Source of the DNA: Owenia fusiformis
Taxonomy: Eukaryota; Annelida; Polychaeta; Sabellida; Oweniidae
NCBI GenBank assembly: GCA_903813345.2
Contig: CAIIXF020000073.1
Span: 1-35,183, forward strand
DNA: 35,183 bases
Reading direction: 5' to 3'
The notes beneath the pieces are model-generated. The model searched no databases. It was not told where the DNA came from and saw nothing but the letters and a program-made list of their open reading frames with translations. This document shows positions 1-10,026 of this stretch, piece by piece; the stretch's first letter is position 1; each line of letters starts with the position of its first letter. Both the position numbers and the translations under genes were made by a program.

Positions 1-3000
1 TCTGTTTAAGATATCATCAAGTTTAAGTTCTGAACCATCAGCTTTTGATCGAGTGCCTTTTTTCAAACTGAAACTAACATTGTCAATAATTTTTTTTAAC
101 TCTGAGGTATACTGAGCATAGAAAATATATTGAGAATTTTGGCCGAAACGCAAATCTGCAGAAAATAATCTATTACCAAAATACTTTGCAGGTCTAATAT
201 CTTTTATTCGTGCTTGTGAAAAAGTATTAGTACCATCAGGAAATAATGTTGGGAAAGACATTGCTTCATTATTTTGTTCTTGTAAAATTGGTAAAGGTTT
301 TTTGTTTTCACCCGGTGCTACTGAGTAAATACTATCCATATGTAAATCTAACATTTCTTGGCCAATGTTACCTGGTTGGAGACATGTATCAAATAATACA
401 CCTACACTTTCATTGGCTATTTCTTCACTGTCTTTATTACTTCCTTCACCAACATCTTCATTCATTTTTGATATTGATTTAGAATATGTTATATGTTCTG
501 ATTGTTCATTGTCATTAAGTGGTGTTATTTGATTCCTGTCTTTAATATCAAGTAAATAATCAGGAACACATTTTTGGAAGTCATCTGATATAGCAACAGT
601 TCGGTATAATGGGTTATTGTCAGCCAAGTATAGTAGTGCTTTCTTAACTTTTGTTATAGATACTGTTTTATACATATGGTGACCATCATATTGGAGTTTA
701 CGCTTCAATTTTACTTGAATGAGTTCTTCATCATGTAATGGCCGAGGTAATGATGTTACAGTTTCAACAATGTCACTTGCTACACTTATTACTGGACCTT
801 TCATTCCAAATTGGCCTCCTTTAGGTAGATGTACAATTTTCATGAATGGTAGACGTAATGCTATTAGATGTTGTTCCAATTCATTTAAACATTTAAGTTC
901 TTCTGGAGCATGTGGAACAGACATTTTATTACAGTGTGCAGTCAATGGCATTTCTCCTTTTCTGAGATATCTCAAACAATTGTGGCAAATCCAAGTTTCA
1001 CTTTTTGGCGAATTACATAATGAACAATTTGGTTGACAAGTATTGTTTCTTTTATGCACATAAATATCAGAAATACATTTAGCTGCATTTTCTCTTATAT
1101 TCTTTGAATCACTCAGTTTGTCTTGACTGTATTTCAAAACTTGGTGTCTGAACAAAAGTTTTTGACACACTGTACATACATATGTCAGACCATCACTTAT
1201 AATGTTTCTGAATCTTAGAAGAGCATTGCTGAATTCACTTAGGTTCTGCCTCTTGGATAAATACTCTTGCTTGCTATGTCGTTTCTGACTTTCTACAAAC
1301 TCAGGGTTTATGTCATATTCTGTGCGAACACGTTGTTTTTGTTTCTCTTTGAACTCAGGATTTGTGTCATATTCTGTGCGAACACGTTGTTTTTGTTTCT
1401 CTTTGAACTCAGGATTTGTGTCATATTCTGTGCGAACACGTTGTTTTTGTTTCTCTTTGAACTCAGGATTGGTTTCATACCTTTTCTTTTCATATCCTTT
1501 CATATAATCTTTCTGGCTTTCTCTGAACTCAGGGTTAATGTCATATTCTGTGCGAACACGTTGTTTTTGTTTCTCTTTGAACTCAGGGTTAAAGTCATAT
1601 TCTGTGCGAATACGTTGTTTTTGTTTCTCTTTGAACTCAGGGTTAAAGTCATATTCTGTGCGAATACGTTGCTTTTGTTTCTCTTTGAACTCAGGATTGG
1701 TTTCATACTTTCTCTTTTCATATTCTTTCATGTATTCTTTCTGTTTTTTTCTGAACTCAGGGTTCATGTCATATTCTGTGCGAACACATTGTTTTTGTTT
1801 CTCTTTGAACTCAGGGTTCATGTCATATTCTGTGCGTATCCATTGTTTCTGTTTCTCTTTAAACTCAGGATTAGTGTCATATTTATTTCTTTGGTACTCT
1901 TTCATATATTTCTTAAGCTTTTCTGGTGTTTGTTTATAATTTATTTTACTTTCCTTTTTTTTACTTTCTTTATAATCTTCTGATACTTTGTATGCCATTC
2001 TTTGATGTTCTTTTTTATTTTCAGAGACATCTTTGTTTTCATTATATTCCTGTTTTATTTTCAAATTCTTTGCTTTTCGTCTTAATTCCTTCTTTGAACA
2101 CTTTGGAGTTTTAGGTTCTACTGGAGAAATATTTGAGCTTTTTTTGTAAGAACCGGTTTCAAGACTACCTAATTCCATTATTCTACTTAATTGAGATATT
2201 TCGGGTGTTGATGAGTCAGAACTGGTTCTTTCTTCAGTATGAATTTTTGTTGCATTGCTTGCCTGCATAGGTTTTTCTTGAACTTTTGTCACTACATCAT
2301 AATGAAGCTCACCAGAATGATTGAGGTAAAGTTGTCTATTATATGTATCGCCATAAACTGTCCATCTATCATAGCTATAAGTCAGTATTTTGACTTCAAA
2401 CAAATGGCAACAAGCTACTATTTCTATCTGTGTCCCTATTGAATGCATCGTTTTGCTCATTATTTGATTCTCTAATTCTTCTGGAGTAATTCCAAGGGTT
2501 TTAGTGATGTATTGTTTGCAAATTGGATCACTTTTATGATCAACAATAAGTTGCCTAATTTGTTTGTGATTATCTTCTGTATTAGTCATGGAATATGAAA
2601 TGGCTCTAAAAAGGCAGTCCCCATCATCTTTAACTTTTTTCAAAGATTTCTGTTTCGGAAAAGAGTGGAGTATTTCAATATCTTGTTTGGCATCAGCACG
2701 CATTTCTCTACGCTTCAAATTAAATCGTTTAGCAATCTCTGTTTTTTGTACCTTGTTGAGAGGAATAAAGTATCCAATAGGAATTTCTTTCTCACTACCT
2801 GGTACATTCATCACATCATCATCTTCTTTAATCATTTTTGGATTTGTGTTTGTATTTTCTTTACATGGCCTTTTCTTCACTGATTCACCCAATTGCTCAT
2901 TTTGACTGCATTTTCCTAATAAATCACTTTCACTTGATAACTTCTCAGAAAAATTTAGTTTCCTTTTTGTCGATTTTGATTTAACTTTGCAATCAAATTT

Positions 3001-5469
3001 CTTGATTTCTTCAAGTTCATTCTTTCCTGGATCATTTCGACATTTAATCTTGCTCGATAAAGTAGACTGTTTCACAGCTTTACATTCATAAAGCATTATA
3101 GCGTCAACAATAAAAACGTTTTTTGTATCTGCTCTGTGTTGAATGCATTCTGCTAAGGACTCAGCTGTGTTCCATATTAACATTGTGATGGTTTCCAAAA
3201 CGTTTGACTTATGAACAGTTGCTTTTCCAAATTCATGAATTCTGCCCTGTTTATCTCTACAGTGAGGATCAAATGAATAATACATGGTGGTGTCTCCCTT
3301 CTTTCTTTTTGTGACACACATTGTTGTATTAAGGAATGTTACTAGACAAGAGTCATGATCAGTGAGAGCTTGGTCTATAGCTTCGTGTATTGTCAACCCA
3401 TGTTCATCTTCATCATAGTTCCAATATTCCAACTGTCCTTGTATTGGAGTAGATCTGTATGTGAATGTCTTATCATTGCAACTAACGGTTTCTGGAATAT
3501 CGTATATACTGAGGTAGCCAGTGGGAGTTGGATTTTCTGTTATTATTCTTGTGTAAAGAATATTGCCTCTGTATAGAACGTCATCAATGAATGGAGCATC
3601 GATATGGCGATATGCTTCACTTTCTGACATCATTAAATAAGTCAAGGAATTTGCGAAACATTGTTTGCCTCCACCGATATCCTCAAATACATCATCATTC
3701 TGGGCCATAGTTCCCTGTACTATATCATGGACTTTCAGTATCTCTGTGCCTATCACATCAGTAATGACATCATAATGGTTTTGAGTTGAGTGATCTAGAT
3801 ATATACATCTGTTTTCAAACTCTCTGCCAAAAACTGACCAGCTGTTCATTCTATCATAGGTTATTATTTTCATTTGGAATAAATGACAGGCGGCAGCTAT
3901 TTCGATGTCAGTTCCCCACACAGAAGATCTGTTCATATTTGTTGATTTAATATGTAATTCCAATTCTGGGTGAGACAAGCCTCTGGTTTTCTGGATGTAT
4001 TCTTGGCAATTCTGATCATTTCTATGTGCCACTATTCTCTGCCGTATCGCTCTGTGATTGAACTCATCATTCGTGATGCAATAAGATATAGCTCTGAATA
4101 AACAGTTGCCATCACCAGTTATTCGCTTTAGGCATTCTTGTTTAGGCTTCATGTCTCGAATTTCAACATCAATATGTATAGGATCATTGGTTTTGGTGAA
4201 ATATTTCAAATTGTGAAGGTTACACAACTGTAGTTTTTCCATATTCTGTAAAGGAGTGAAATTTCCAACAGGGCCACTTTTCTTTGACTGAATTATTGTT
4301 ATATCATCAGAATTCTCACTTGATTTATGTTTCAATTCATGTCTAGGGTGTTCAGGCTTGTAACCACCAGTTTGAGAGTCTGCAATTTCAGTGTTTTCAA
4401 GTTCTTCATCACTTTCAAAAACAACTTTCATGGGTGGCACTCTTGGGCAATCATCGTTAAAAATATCTTCCATTTCATCGACTACTTTTAAGAAGTATGG
4501 ATTCTCATTTTCTGTCTCTTGCATGTTTTCGGATGTTGTTTTATTTGTAAAATTTGATTCACGACTCAGATATTTTGCTCTTTTCAGTTCTTTTCTTGTT
4601 GAAAAGCTTTTATATTTAATTTCAGTGTCATCATTCGAATCCTTGGTTTCCATATTGATAGTTGGTACACGTAAAGAATTGTCTGATAAGTACTGCTCTA
4701 AGACATGATGTTGTTTTACTTCATCTTTCTTTGACATTGGTTCTGTAAGGTTTTCAGCATACACATGTTTATCTTTTTTTGAAATTAATTTGTGATTTTT
4801 CCTTCCAAGTTTACGACTGGATTGTTTAGATACGGTCTTAGTACTAGAATGCACCATTACCTGATTACGTTGTCTTTTCAATGATTTTGTCAAGTTTGAT
4901 TTCAATTTCTTTGCAGTGGCTTTTTCCTGACCCCTAATCTTATTGACATAAAACTTGTTCATTTTTGAGATTGATCCAAGGACTGTCTTGTTTTCATCAA
5001 TGAGAGATTTGATATCATCCAAAATGTTGACATTGCTTTTCAGTAAATCACAATTGACTTCACTTTCAGTAGTACCATGGGATTTCACACTCGGTTGATT
5101 GGTTGTTTTTGTCAATCGTCTGAGACTCTTCTTCAAAGATTTAGACATTTTACCTGGTAATAATAGTCTCGCCTTATCAGGAATATCAGAATCAGGTATA
5201 GGTTCGGTTAGAACAATGTTGTGTTTTGCAAGTGGAGAACCAGTAGCGTATGATATGGCAGCAAGATTTTCATATATATGACTATTTGAACATATGAATG
5301 CAGTATCAGAGAGCAAACACTTATTTTGACACAAGGGTGTAGGCCTTTCATTGATTTTACATAGTTCATCCATGTTTCTAAGATTACTTTGAAAAATTTC
5401 GACAGCACCTTCGCTCAAATTTATGTTTCTAAGGTCACTTTGAAAAATTTCGGCAGCACTTCCCCTCAT
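1..5469 (-). CDS. Helitron/Helentron Rep-helicase polyprotein, N-terminal part (OTU, C76-like protease, OTU, DUF6570, start of Helitron_like_N); runs off left edge
   Basis: An uninterrupted frame of 1823 codons with no intron or stop. The first ATG is at 5469 and an in-frame TAA lies just upstream (5479-5481); the next Met is residue 33. Visible domains: OTU 1 around residues 448-570 with the GDGNCLFRAIS nucleophile motif (Cys456) and an HYDV histidine (His565); a central domain with GGGKQCFANSL (Cys604) and FDPH (Asp734, His736), which resembles herpes-tegument C76-type proteases by its Cys then Asp-x-His arrangement; OTU 2 around 944-1062 with DDGDCLFRAIS (Cys952) and HYDV (His1056); Lys-rich repeats at about 1187-1391; a DUF6570-type region with CxxC pairs at 1432/1435, 1482/1485 and 1495/1498; an FPTLFPDG motif near 1730; and the opening of Helitron_like_N from about 1775. 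By family knowledge this protein drives rolling-circle transposition, and OTU domains point to the Helentron/Helitron2 branch. The HUH catalytic residues and helicase are outside the window, so activity cannot be judged. Confidence 0.9.
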   Translation of the reverse strand, partial: MRGSAAEIFQSDLRNINLSEGAVEIFQSNLRNMDELCKINERPTPLCQNKCLLSDTAFICSNSHIYENLAAISYATGSPLAKHNIVLTEPIPDSDIPDKARLLLPGKMSKSLKKSLRRLTKTTNQPSVKSHGTTESEVNCDLLKSNVNILDDIKSLIDENKTVLGSISKMNKFYVNKIRGQEKATAKKLKSNLTKSLKRQRNQVMVHSSTKTVSKQSSRKLGRKNHKLISKKDKHVYAENLTEPMSKKDEVKQHHVLEQYLSDNSLRVPTINMETKDSNDDTEIKYKSFSTRKELKRAKYLSRESNFTNKTTSENMQETENENPYFLKVVDEMEDIFNDDCPRVPPMKVVFESDEELENTEIADSQTGGYKPEHPRHELKHKSSENSDDITIIQSKKSGPVGNFTPLQNMEKLQLCNLHNLKYFTKTNDPIHIDVEIRDMKPKQECLKRITGDGNCLFRAISYCITNDEFNHRAIRQRIVAHRNDQNCQEYIQKTRGLSHPELELHIKSTNMNRSSVWGTDIEIAAACHLFQMKIITYDRMNSWSVFGREFENRCIYLDHSTQNHYDVITDVIGTEILKVHDIVQGTMAQNDDVFEDIGGGKQCFANSLTYLMMSESEAYRHIDAPFIDDVLYRGNILYTRIITENPTPTGYLSIYDIPETVSCNDKTFTYRSTPIQGQLEYWNYDEDEHGLTIHEAIDQALTDHDSCLVTFLNTTMCVTKRKKGDTTMYYSFDPHCRDKQGRIHEFGKATVHKSNVLETITMLIWNTAESLAECIQHRADTKNVFIVDAIMLYECKAVKQSTLSSKIKCRNDPGKNELEEIKKFDCKVKSKSTKRKLNFSEKLSSESDLLGKCSQNEQLGESVKKRPCKENTNTNPKMIKEDDDVMNVPGSEKEIPIGYFIPLNKVQKTEIAKRFNLKRREMRADAKQDIEILHSFPKQKSLKKVKDDGDCLFRAISYSMTNTEDNHKQIRQLIVDHKSDPICKQYITKTLGITPEELENQIMSKTMHSIGTQIEIVACCHLFEVKILTYSYDRWTVYGDTYNRQLYLNHSGELHYDVVTKVQEKPMQASNATKIHTEERTSSDSSTPEISQLSRIMELGSLETGSYKKSSNISPVEPKTPKCSKKELRRKAKNLKIKQEYNENKDVSENKKEHQRMAYKVSEDYKESKKKESKINYKQTPEKLKKYMKEYQRNKYDTNPEFKEKQKQWIRTEYDMNPEFKEKQKQCVRTEYDMNPEFRKKQKEYMKEYEKRKYETNPEFKEKQKQRIRTEYDFNPEFKEKQKQRIRTEYDFNPEFKEKQKQRVRTEYDINPEFRESQKDYMKGYEKKRYETNPEFKEKQKQRVRTEYDTNPEFKEKQKQRVRTEYDTNPEFKEKQKQRVRTEYDINPEFVESQKRHSKQEYLSKRQNLSEFSNALLRFRNIISDGLTYVCTVCQKLLFRHQVLKYSQDKLSDSKNIRENAAKCISDIYVHKRNNTCQPNCSLCNSPKSETWICHNCLRYLRKGEMPLTAHCNKMSVPHAPEELKCLNELEQHLIALRLPFMKIVHLPKGGQFGMKGPVISVASDIVETVTSLPRPLHDEELIQVKLKRKLQYDGHHMYKTVSITKVKKALLYLADNNPLYRTVAISDDFQKCVPDYLLDIKDRNQITPLNDNEQSEHITYSKSISKMNEDVGEGSNKDSEEIANESVGVLFDTCLQPGNIGQEMLDLHMDSIYSVAPGENKKPLPILQEQNNEAMSFPTLFPDGTNTFSQARIKDIRPAKYFGNRLFSADLRFGQNSQYIFYAQYTSELKKIIDNVSFSLKKGTRSKADGSELKLDDILNR
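1297..1911 (-). repeat. Eleven-copy in-frame tandem repeat (18-aa unit, two 22-aa variants) inside the Helentron ORF
   Basis: The coding strand repeats a 54-bp unit that encodes approximately NPEFKEKQKQRVRTEYDT. From left to right on the + strand the spacing is 54, 54, 54, 66, 54, 54, 54, 66, 54, 54 bp. The two 66-bp steps encode 22-aa variants with a tyrosine- and lysine-rich insert resembling YMKxYEKxxYET. All steps are multiples of three, so copy-number change keeps the frame. The units are strongly charged and probably helical, linking the protease block to the DUF6570/nuclease block. Similar NPEF/KEK repeats occur N-terminal to DUF6570 in other invertebrate Helitron-type proteins. Open frames on the opposite strand here are shadows of this repeat. 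Confidence 0.9.
5359..5460 (-). repeat. 51-bp (17-aa) direct duplication at the start of the Helentron ORF
   Basis: Residues 5-15 (AAEIFQSDLRN) recur at 22-32 as AVEIFQSNLRN, a 17-residue period. The nucleotides match closely over the shared core, so the duplication is fairly recent. It stays in frame. Because the second copy is followed directly by Met33, translation could in principle begin there and skip the duplication. Confidence 0.75.
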
Positions 5470-5520
5470 ATTTGTGATTTACAGTTTTTATGCACTATCA
5501 GTTTTTATGATCTCAAAATC

Positions 5521-5640
5521 TCTGTTCACAATTCTATAATTTTTCTGTTCTGACAATCCGTCATTTATTCTGTTCACAATTCTATAATTTTTCTGTTCTG
5601 ACAATCCGTCATTTGTGCACTGCTTCACAATTCTACGGGA
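5521..5640. repeat. 48-bp tandem duplication upstream of the Helentron ORF
   Basis: Two almost identical 48-bp units lie at 5521-5568 and 5569-5616, starting tctgttcacaattctataat and ending near ccgtcattt. A partial third copy of the start (cttcacaattcta) follows at about 5622. The repeat sits 50-170 bp upstream of the ATG on the coding strand, in the presumed 5' UTR or promoter. I see no clear TATA box. Confidence 0.85.
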
Positions 5641-5716
5641 AATACTCAAAGTACACTCAGTATTTCAAGTACAGTTGTTCTGTTCAGACTGAATTGCTAC
5701 GAACAAGTGTAGGAAA

Positions 5717-5786
5717 GATCGCAAATCAGATGCATATATGATCGAGACTACGAACGCAAGGTATATGCATATAAACCTTGCGATCA
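5717..5786. repeat. Nested inverted repeat, possible cruciform, upstream of the Helentron ORF
   Basis: The outer arms gatcgcaa and ttgcgatc lie at about 5717 and 5779. The inner arms cgcaaggt (5755-5762) and accttgcg (5775-5782) enclose the palindrome tatatgcatata. It lies about 250-320 bp upstream of the ATG at 5469. No function can be assigned; a sub-terminal or regulatory element of the Helentron, or an unrelated small insertion, are both possible. Confidence 0.6.
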
Positions 5787-5965
5787 TCAATGCCTCAGAT
5801 GCCCTTCACTTGACAACTGAAAAACAGAAAAAAATCTGTGTCAGTTTGTATATTTTCCCCTTTATCACACCCAGTAATCAAAAATGGTTGAAGGGGCAAT
5901 GCCAGAAAATTAAACAAATCTGCAAGATTTACCTTTTCACCAGAAAGTTTACAAATAAATTGCTG

Positions 5966-6506
5966 AATGAATAGGTACACAATATGGTAAAATCAGTAAG
6001 GTGTTTTACTTTCTTTGAGCTGATAAGATTCTAAGGTGTGAGATATATTTTAAAAAAGGCGCAACATCACCAACATGCAGAAATCAATCGTTTTGTTATA
6101 AATCAAGCAGTGGATGTCTACAAGATGAGTTCTAAATACAATAGATGACATCATCATCGCAAAATGAATGCCATTGCTGTTTTATCAAAATTAGTCAGAA
6201 TATGTTATAAAAAAATTAAAATCGAACAGTGATTAAAAGGGGAGGGGAGTAAACTAAAATTACTCTCCCGCATTACTCACTATTACATTTTGAACAAATT
6301 TACAAACAGTAATGGCATTCATTTACTGATTATAACGACATCTATTAGTTTTTAAAACAGGTCCTGTAGATGTCCAATAGGCTACTTATTTTAAAGCAAA
6401 AGGATTTTTGCACACTAGTAATATCACGCCTTTTTAAATAGATCTCTCACTTGCGAAGATAATCAGTTAAAAAACCATAGTGCACCACTTCTTGTACCTA
6501 TTCATT
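5966..6506. mobile_element. Foldback (long inverted repeat) non-autonomous element, copy 1
   Basis: The two halves are imperfect reverse complements. The left end aatgaataggtac (from 5966) pairs with gtacctattcatt (6494-6506). Inside, gaatgccattgctgtttt (about 6165-6185) pairs with a matching run near 6306-6325, and the aaggtgtgag / ctcac blocks also pair. The centre near 6253 is itself a small hairpin (gagtaa / ttactc). There is no coding capacity. A related, shorter copy lies at 10697-11065. I could not settle a target-site duplication. Confidence 0.7.
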
Positions 6507-6646
6507 TAGTATTTTATTTATACACTTTCTGTTGAAAAAATAATTCTTGCAGATTAATTCAGTTTCTAGCAGAAATCATCTACTTCCCTCTCACTAATTT
6601 CCGATAGCTGGCTATGTTTATTTAATCAGAAATTTTGGTCAGTATC

Positions 6647-7218
6647 TACAGAGTATTTCATATGTATACAACCCCCTCTAAAATCATATATATAGCATTG
6701 TCACCATATCATGTTATATATCACTTGATTCTCAATTGAAAGTTACATAAGATTGCAAAGTTTCAGAATCCAGGGGTGTCCTTGAAAAAAAGAATGTATC
6801 AAAGGATGTAGGTACGGGAAAAATTTAGTTTCCGTATAGCACATTTCTAGCTGTTACCATCATGACAGTGTTCAGTCCACATGTCTGTGACAGTTATTCA
6901 CAAAGATATATAGACAGGATTCATAGAGTGGCTAATAGGGAAGCCAGGGACCATGGTTCCACCTTTTTCATTAAAAATGGGTAATGGACAAAGTGAACAG
7001 ATCACAGAACTGGGTCCAAAAATGCTCATAAAGGACCATGTACCCATACTTTGATACATTGTACACACTATATCTTTTTCCAGCGACACCACTTGATTGT
7101 GAAACTTTGCAATCTTATGTAACTTTTCATAACAAACAAAATGATATATAACATGATAGGGTGGTAATGCTACATGTATGAGTTTAGAGGGGGTGCATAC
7201 ATATGAAACACCCTGTAC
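6647..7218. mobile_element. MITE-like element with long (~140-180 bp) inverted repeats
   Basis: The left arm begins tacagagtatttcatatgta at 6647. The right arm, read on the minus strand from 7218, begins with a near-identical tacagggtgtttcatatgta. The arms stay similar through an accccctcta block, a catgttatatatca block and a gattgcaaagtttca block, then decay towards the centre. A short minus-strand open frame in the centre (6898-7092) shows no recognisable domain. The superfamily is unassigned. Confidence 0.75.
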
Positions 7219-7318
7219 ATACTTTTACAAGGACACAAATGTGTACAACATGTCCCCACCAATGGGTATTCCCAATAGATTTTTTTCATCCTGAATGGCT
7301 AACCTTAATCAGTTAAAA

Positions 7319-8345
7319 AGACAAAGTTTTAGGATAAAAAATCCAAAATGACAGTCTTGATATTTCCCCAGAATGTCCGAAAGCTAATCAATTCAAGATT
7401 ATCATATATTTAGAATCATCCCTGAAAATTTGAAATCAATCCCATGAAACAGTTCTTCAAAAGACTTTACAGACAAGACTTTTGGTTGGAAAATCCAAAA
7501 TGACCACATTAACATTTACCCAGAATGCTCAAAAACTAATCAGGTCAAGATTTTCATACAAAGAATCTTCCCTGAAAATTTGAAATTGATCAGTAAAAAA
7601 ACTTCATCCGGAAATGAGTAGACAAGACTTTACAGACAAGATTTTAGGATGAAAAATCCAAAATGGCGACCTTAACAGTTACCCAGAATTCCCAAAAAGT
7701 TATCAGAGATCTGCATACAACGTATCATCCCTGAAAATTTAAAATCGATCCATCAAACAGTTCGCCTGGAAATGCATAGACAAGACTTTACAGACAAGAT
7801 TCTAGGATGGAAAATCCAAAATGACCACCTTAACATTTACCCAGAATACTCAAAAACGAATCAGGTCAAGATTTCCATACAAAAAATTGAAATTGATACA
7901 AAAACATTTCGCCTGGAAAGGCATAAACAAGACTTTACAAACAAGATTTTAGGATGAAGAATCCATAATGGTCACCTTAACATTTACGCAGAATGCCCAA
8001 AAACTGATCAGTTCGGGATTAGCATACTAAGAATCATCCCTGTAAATTTGAAATTGATCTGCCAAACAGTTACACGTACACGTACATGTACACAAGACTT
8101 TACAGACAAAATTTTAGGATGAAAATCCAAAATGGTGGCCCAGATATTTTCCAAGAATGCCCAAAAGCTAATCAGTTCGAGATTATCATATAAAGAATCA
8201 TCCCTCAAAATTTGAAATCAATCCGTCAAACAATTCGCCTGGAAATGCGTAGTAGACATGACTTTACAGACAATATTTTAGGACAGAAAATCCAAAATGG
8301 CCACCTTAACATTTACCAAGAATGCTCAAAAACTAACGAGATAAC
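7319..8345. repeat. ~160-bp tandem satellite, about six to seven diverged copies
   Basis: The anchor caagactttacagacaagat recurs at about 7460, 7623, 7781, 7928, 8093 and 8257, spaced 147-165 bp, with a partial first copy from 7319. Each unit continues with aaaatccaaaatg, aacatttacccagaatgc, aaaactaatcag and atccctgaaaatttgaaa. The short open frames across it are repeat shadows. The same family recurs at 9270-9570 and 15612-16360. Confidence 0.9.
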
Positions 8346-8439
8346 AGCAAAGCGTAGCAAATCCCATCAAACAGCCAAGGCTGTCATTTTTACAAAATCC
8401 TTCTACTACGTTATCAGATATATCAAAATTTGTAAAAAT

Positions 8440-8900
8440 AACACATGCTTAAAAATGGCTACCATTTTCAAAATGGCCACCTTCTAGCCAAAGTTTCATT
8501 AAACAGTGTGCCATGCTTATGAGTATTCACATATCAAATATGAACAAAATCGCTCTATTACTTTTTTTGAGTTATAGTAAAAAATGTAAAATAAAATAAC
8601 ACACGTAAAAATGGCCACCTTCTAGCCAAAGTGTCATAAAACAGTGTGCCATGCTTATGAATATTTACATATCAAATATGAACAAAATCGCTCTATAACT
8701 TTTTGAGTTATAGTAAAAAACGTAAAATAACCCACGTAAAAATGGCGTTTATTTTCAAAATAGCCGCCTTCTAGCCAAAGTGTCATAAAAAGTGTGCTAT
8801 GCTTAGGAGTATTCACATATCAAATATGAATAAAATCGCACCACTACTTTTCAAGTTACAGCAAAAATCGTAAAATAGCATGTAAAAGCCGCCATTTTTC
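8440..8900. repeat. ~140-bp tandem repeat, three copies (AAAATGGCCACC type)
   Basis: Near-identical segments with aaaatggccaccttctagcc at about 8470, 8608 and 8757 (third copy aaaatagccgcc) each continue with gtgccatgcttatgagtatt, acatatcaaatatgaa and aaaatcgct. The block splits the 160-bp satellite. From 8890 to 9160 further AAAATGGCCGCCATTTT-like motifs appear without clear periodicity. Confidence 0.85.
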
Positions 8901-9180
8901 AAGATGGCTGCCAAATGTTTCTTAAATATCTACATTTTTAGATTTATTATGTCTTATATAACTTCTTTACATTTAAAAAACATTGCTAATACAGTTAACA
9001 TATTGTACATATGTTAACATTAACATATTGTACCTAAATTACTGTAAATTCATCACTAAAATGGCCGCCATTTTGAAACGAGCGGCAATTTTGAAAATCG
9101 GCTTTCGAGCAGAACTTCTACCCCCATAGGGCATATGTGTACAAAATATGAACAAAATCGGGCCAATGGTATTTGAGTTA

Positions 9181-9240
9181 TTGCCCGGACGGACGGACGG
9201 ATGGACAGACGTACGTACGTACGGACAGACAGACGGAGGC
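9181..9240. repeat. GGAC/GTAC/GACA microsatellite
   Basis: Tetranucleotide runs of cgga, gtac and gaca fill this stretch, directly after ttgagttattgcc. Shorter tails of the same type are at 9955-9972 and 16370-16390, each near the end of a 160-bp satellite tract. Confidence 0.85.
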
Positions 9241-9269
9241 GTTCCCTATATCCCTCCGAACTTTATTCA

Positions 9270-9570
9270 ATGGGATAATTAGGTCAAGAGTTTCATTCAA
9301 GGAATCATCCCTGAAAATTTGAAATTGATCCATAAAATGTTTCGCCTGGAAATGTGTACACAAGACTTGACATACAAGATTTTATGAAGAAAAATCCAAA
9401 ATAGCCGCCTTAACGTTTATGCAGAATGCCCAAAAACTAATCCATTCGTGATTTGCACACTAAGAATCATCCCTGAAAACTTGAAATTGATCCATGAAAC
9501 GGTTAGCCTGGAAACATGTTGACAAGACTTTACAGACAAAATTCTACAACAGAAAATCCAAAAATGGCCA
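9270..9570. repeat. Two further copies of the ~160-bp satellite
   Basis: Anchors at about 9362 and 9523 (161 bp apart) with the same atccctgaaaatttgaaatt and aaaatccaaaat blocks as 7319-8345. They are separated from the first tract by about 0.9 kb of unrelated repeats. Confidence 0.8.
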
Positions 9571-10026
9571 CCAATAAAAAAGCAGATATAAATTTTTGCC
9601 AATTTTTTCTGACAAAATTATCGTATACAACTAATGTCAAAAGTGACATGGGCTTTTACAATGCAAGATACCTGGAATTATTTATGAAGCTACTAAATAA
9701 TGAAAACTCAAAAACACCATATTGATATGGTACCAAGTATTATCACTCACTGACTTTTCTTAAGACATTCAAAATGGCTGCCATGACTGAGCCAACATGT
9801 CCAAAATCTTATCAGATCTAGAATGAAGTGAGTTGAAGATGATAAAGAAGTATGTATCAAGTCGAAATTTTTTCTACCAGATCTGTATGTACCCAAAAGT
9901 TACCCCGGTAAATTTCAAGATGATATCTGTAGCGGTTTTGGAGAAAACTGTTGAACGTACAGACAGACGGACACGCCTAAACCAACGATATGGCCCCACA
10001 CTATGTGGTGGGGACATAATAAGCAC

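Larger units (their letters stand above)
7250..10017. mobile_element. Probable short-TIR element carrying tandem satellites
   Basis: The motif atgtccccacca at 7250-7261 is present as its reverse complement tggtggggacat at 10006-10017. Between them lie the ~160-bp satellite, a block of ~140-bp repeats and GGAC-type microsatellite. No transposase-like frame is present. The block at 9832-10000 ends in a gtacagacagacggac motif, a tail also seen at 9181-9240. The TIR is only 12 bp, so the outer boundaries are tentative; a chance match of flanking repeats is the main alternative. Confidence 0.45.

Noticed and set aside
1267-1983. 238-codon plus-strand open frame rich in FLFELR repeats
   Set aside because: It is the antisense shadow of the 18-aa repeat in the minus-strand Helentron ORF.
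5738-5980. Small open frames on both strands upstream of the Helentron ORF
   Set aside because: They overlap each other on opposite strands, with no recognisable protein; non-coding flank is the simpler reading.
6898-7092. 64-codon minus-strand open frame inside the MITE
   Set aside because: It lies within the inverted-repeat element and shows no transposase or other motif.
7319-8345. CRISPR-like regular repeats
   Set aside because: Units are ~160 bp and diverged along their whole length, without identical short repeats and unique spacers; this is a eukaryotic satellite.
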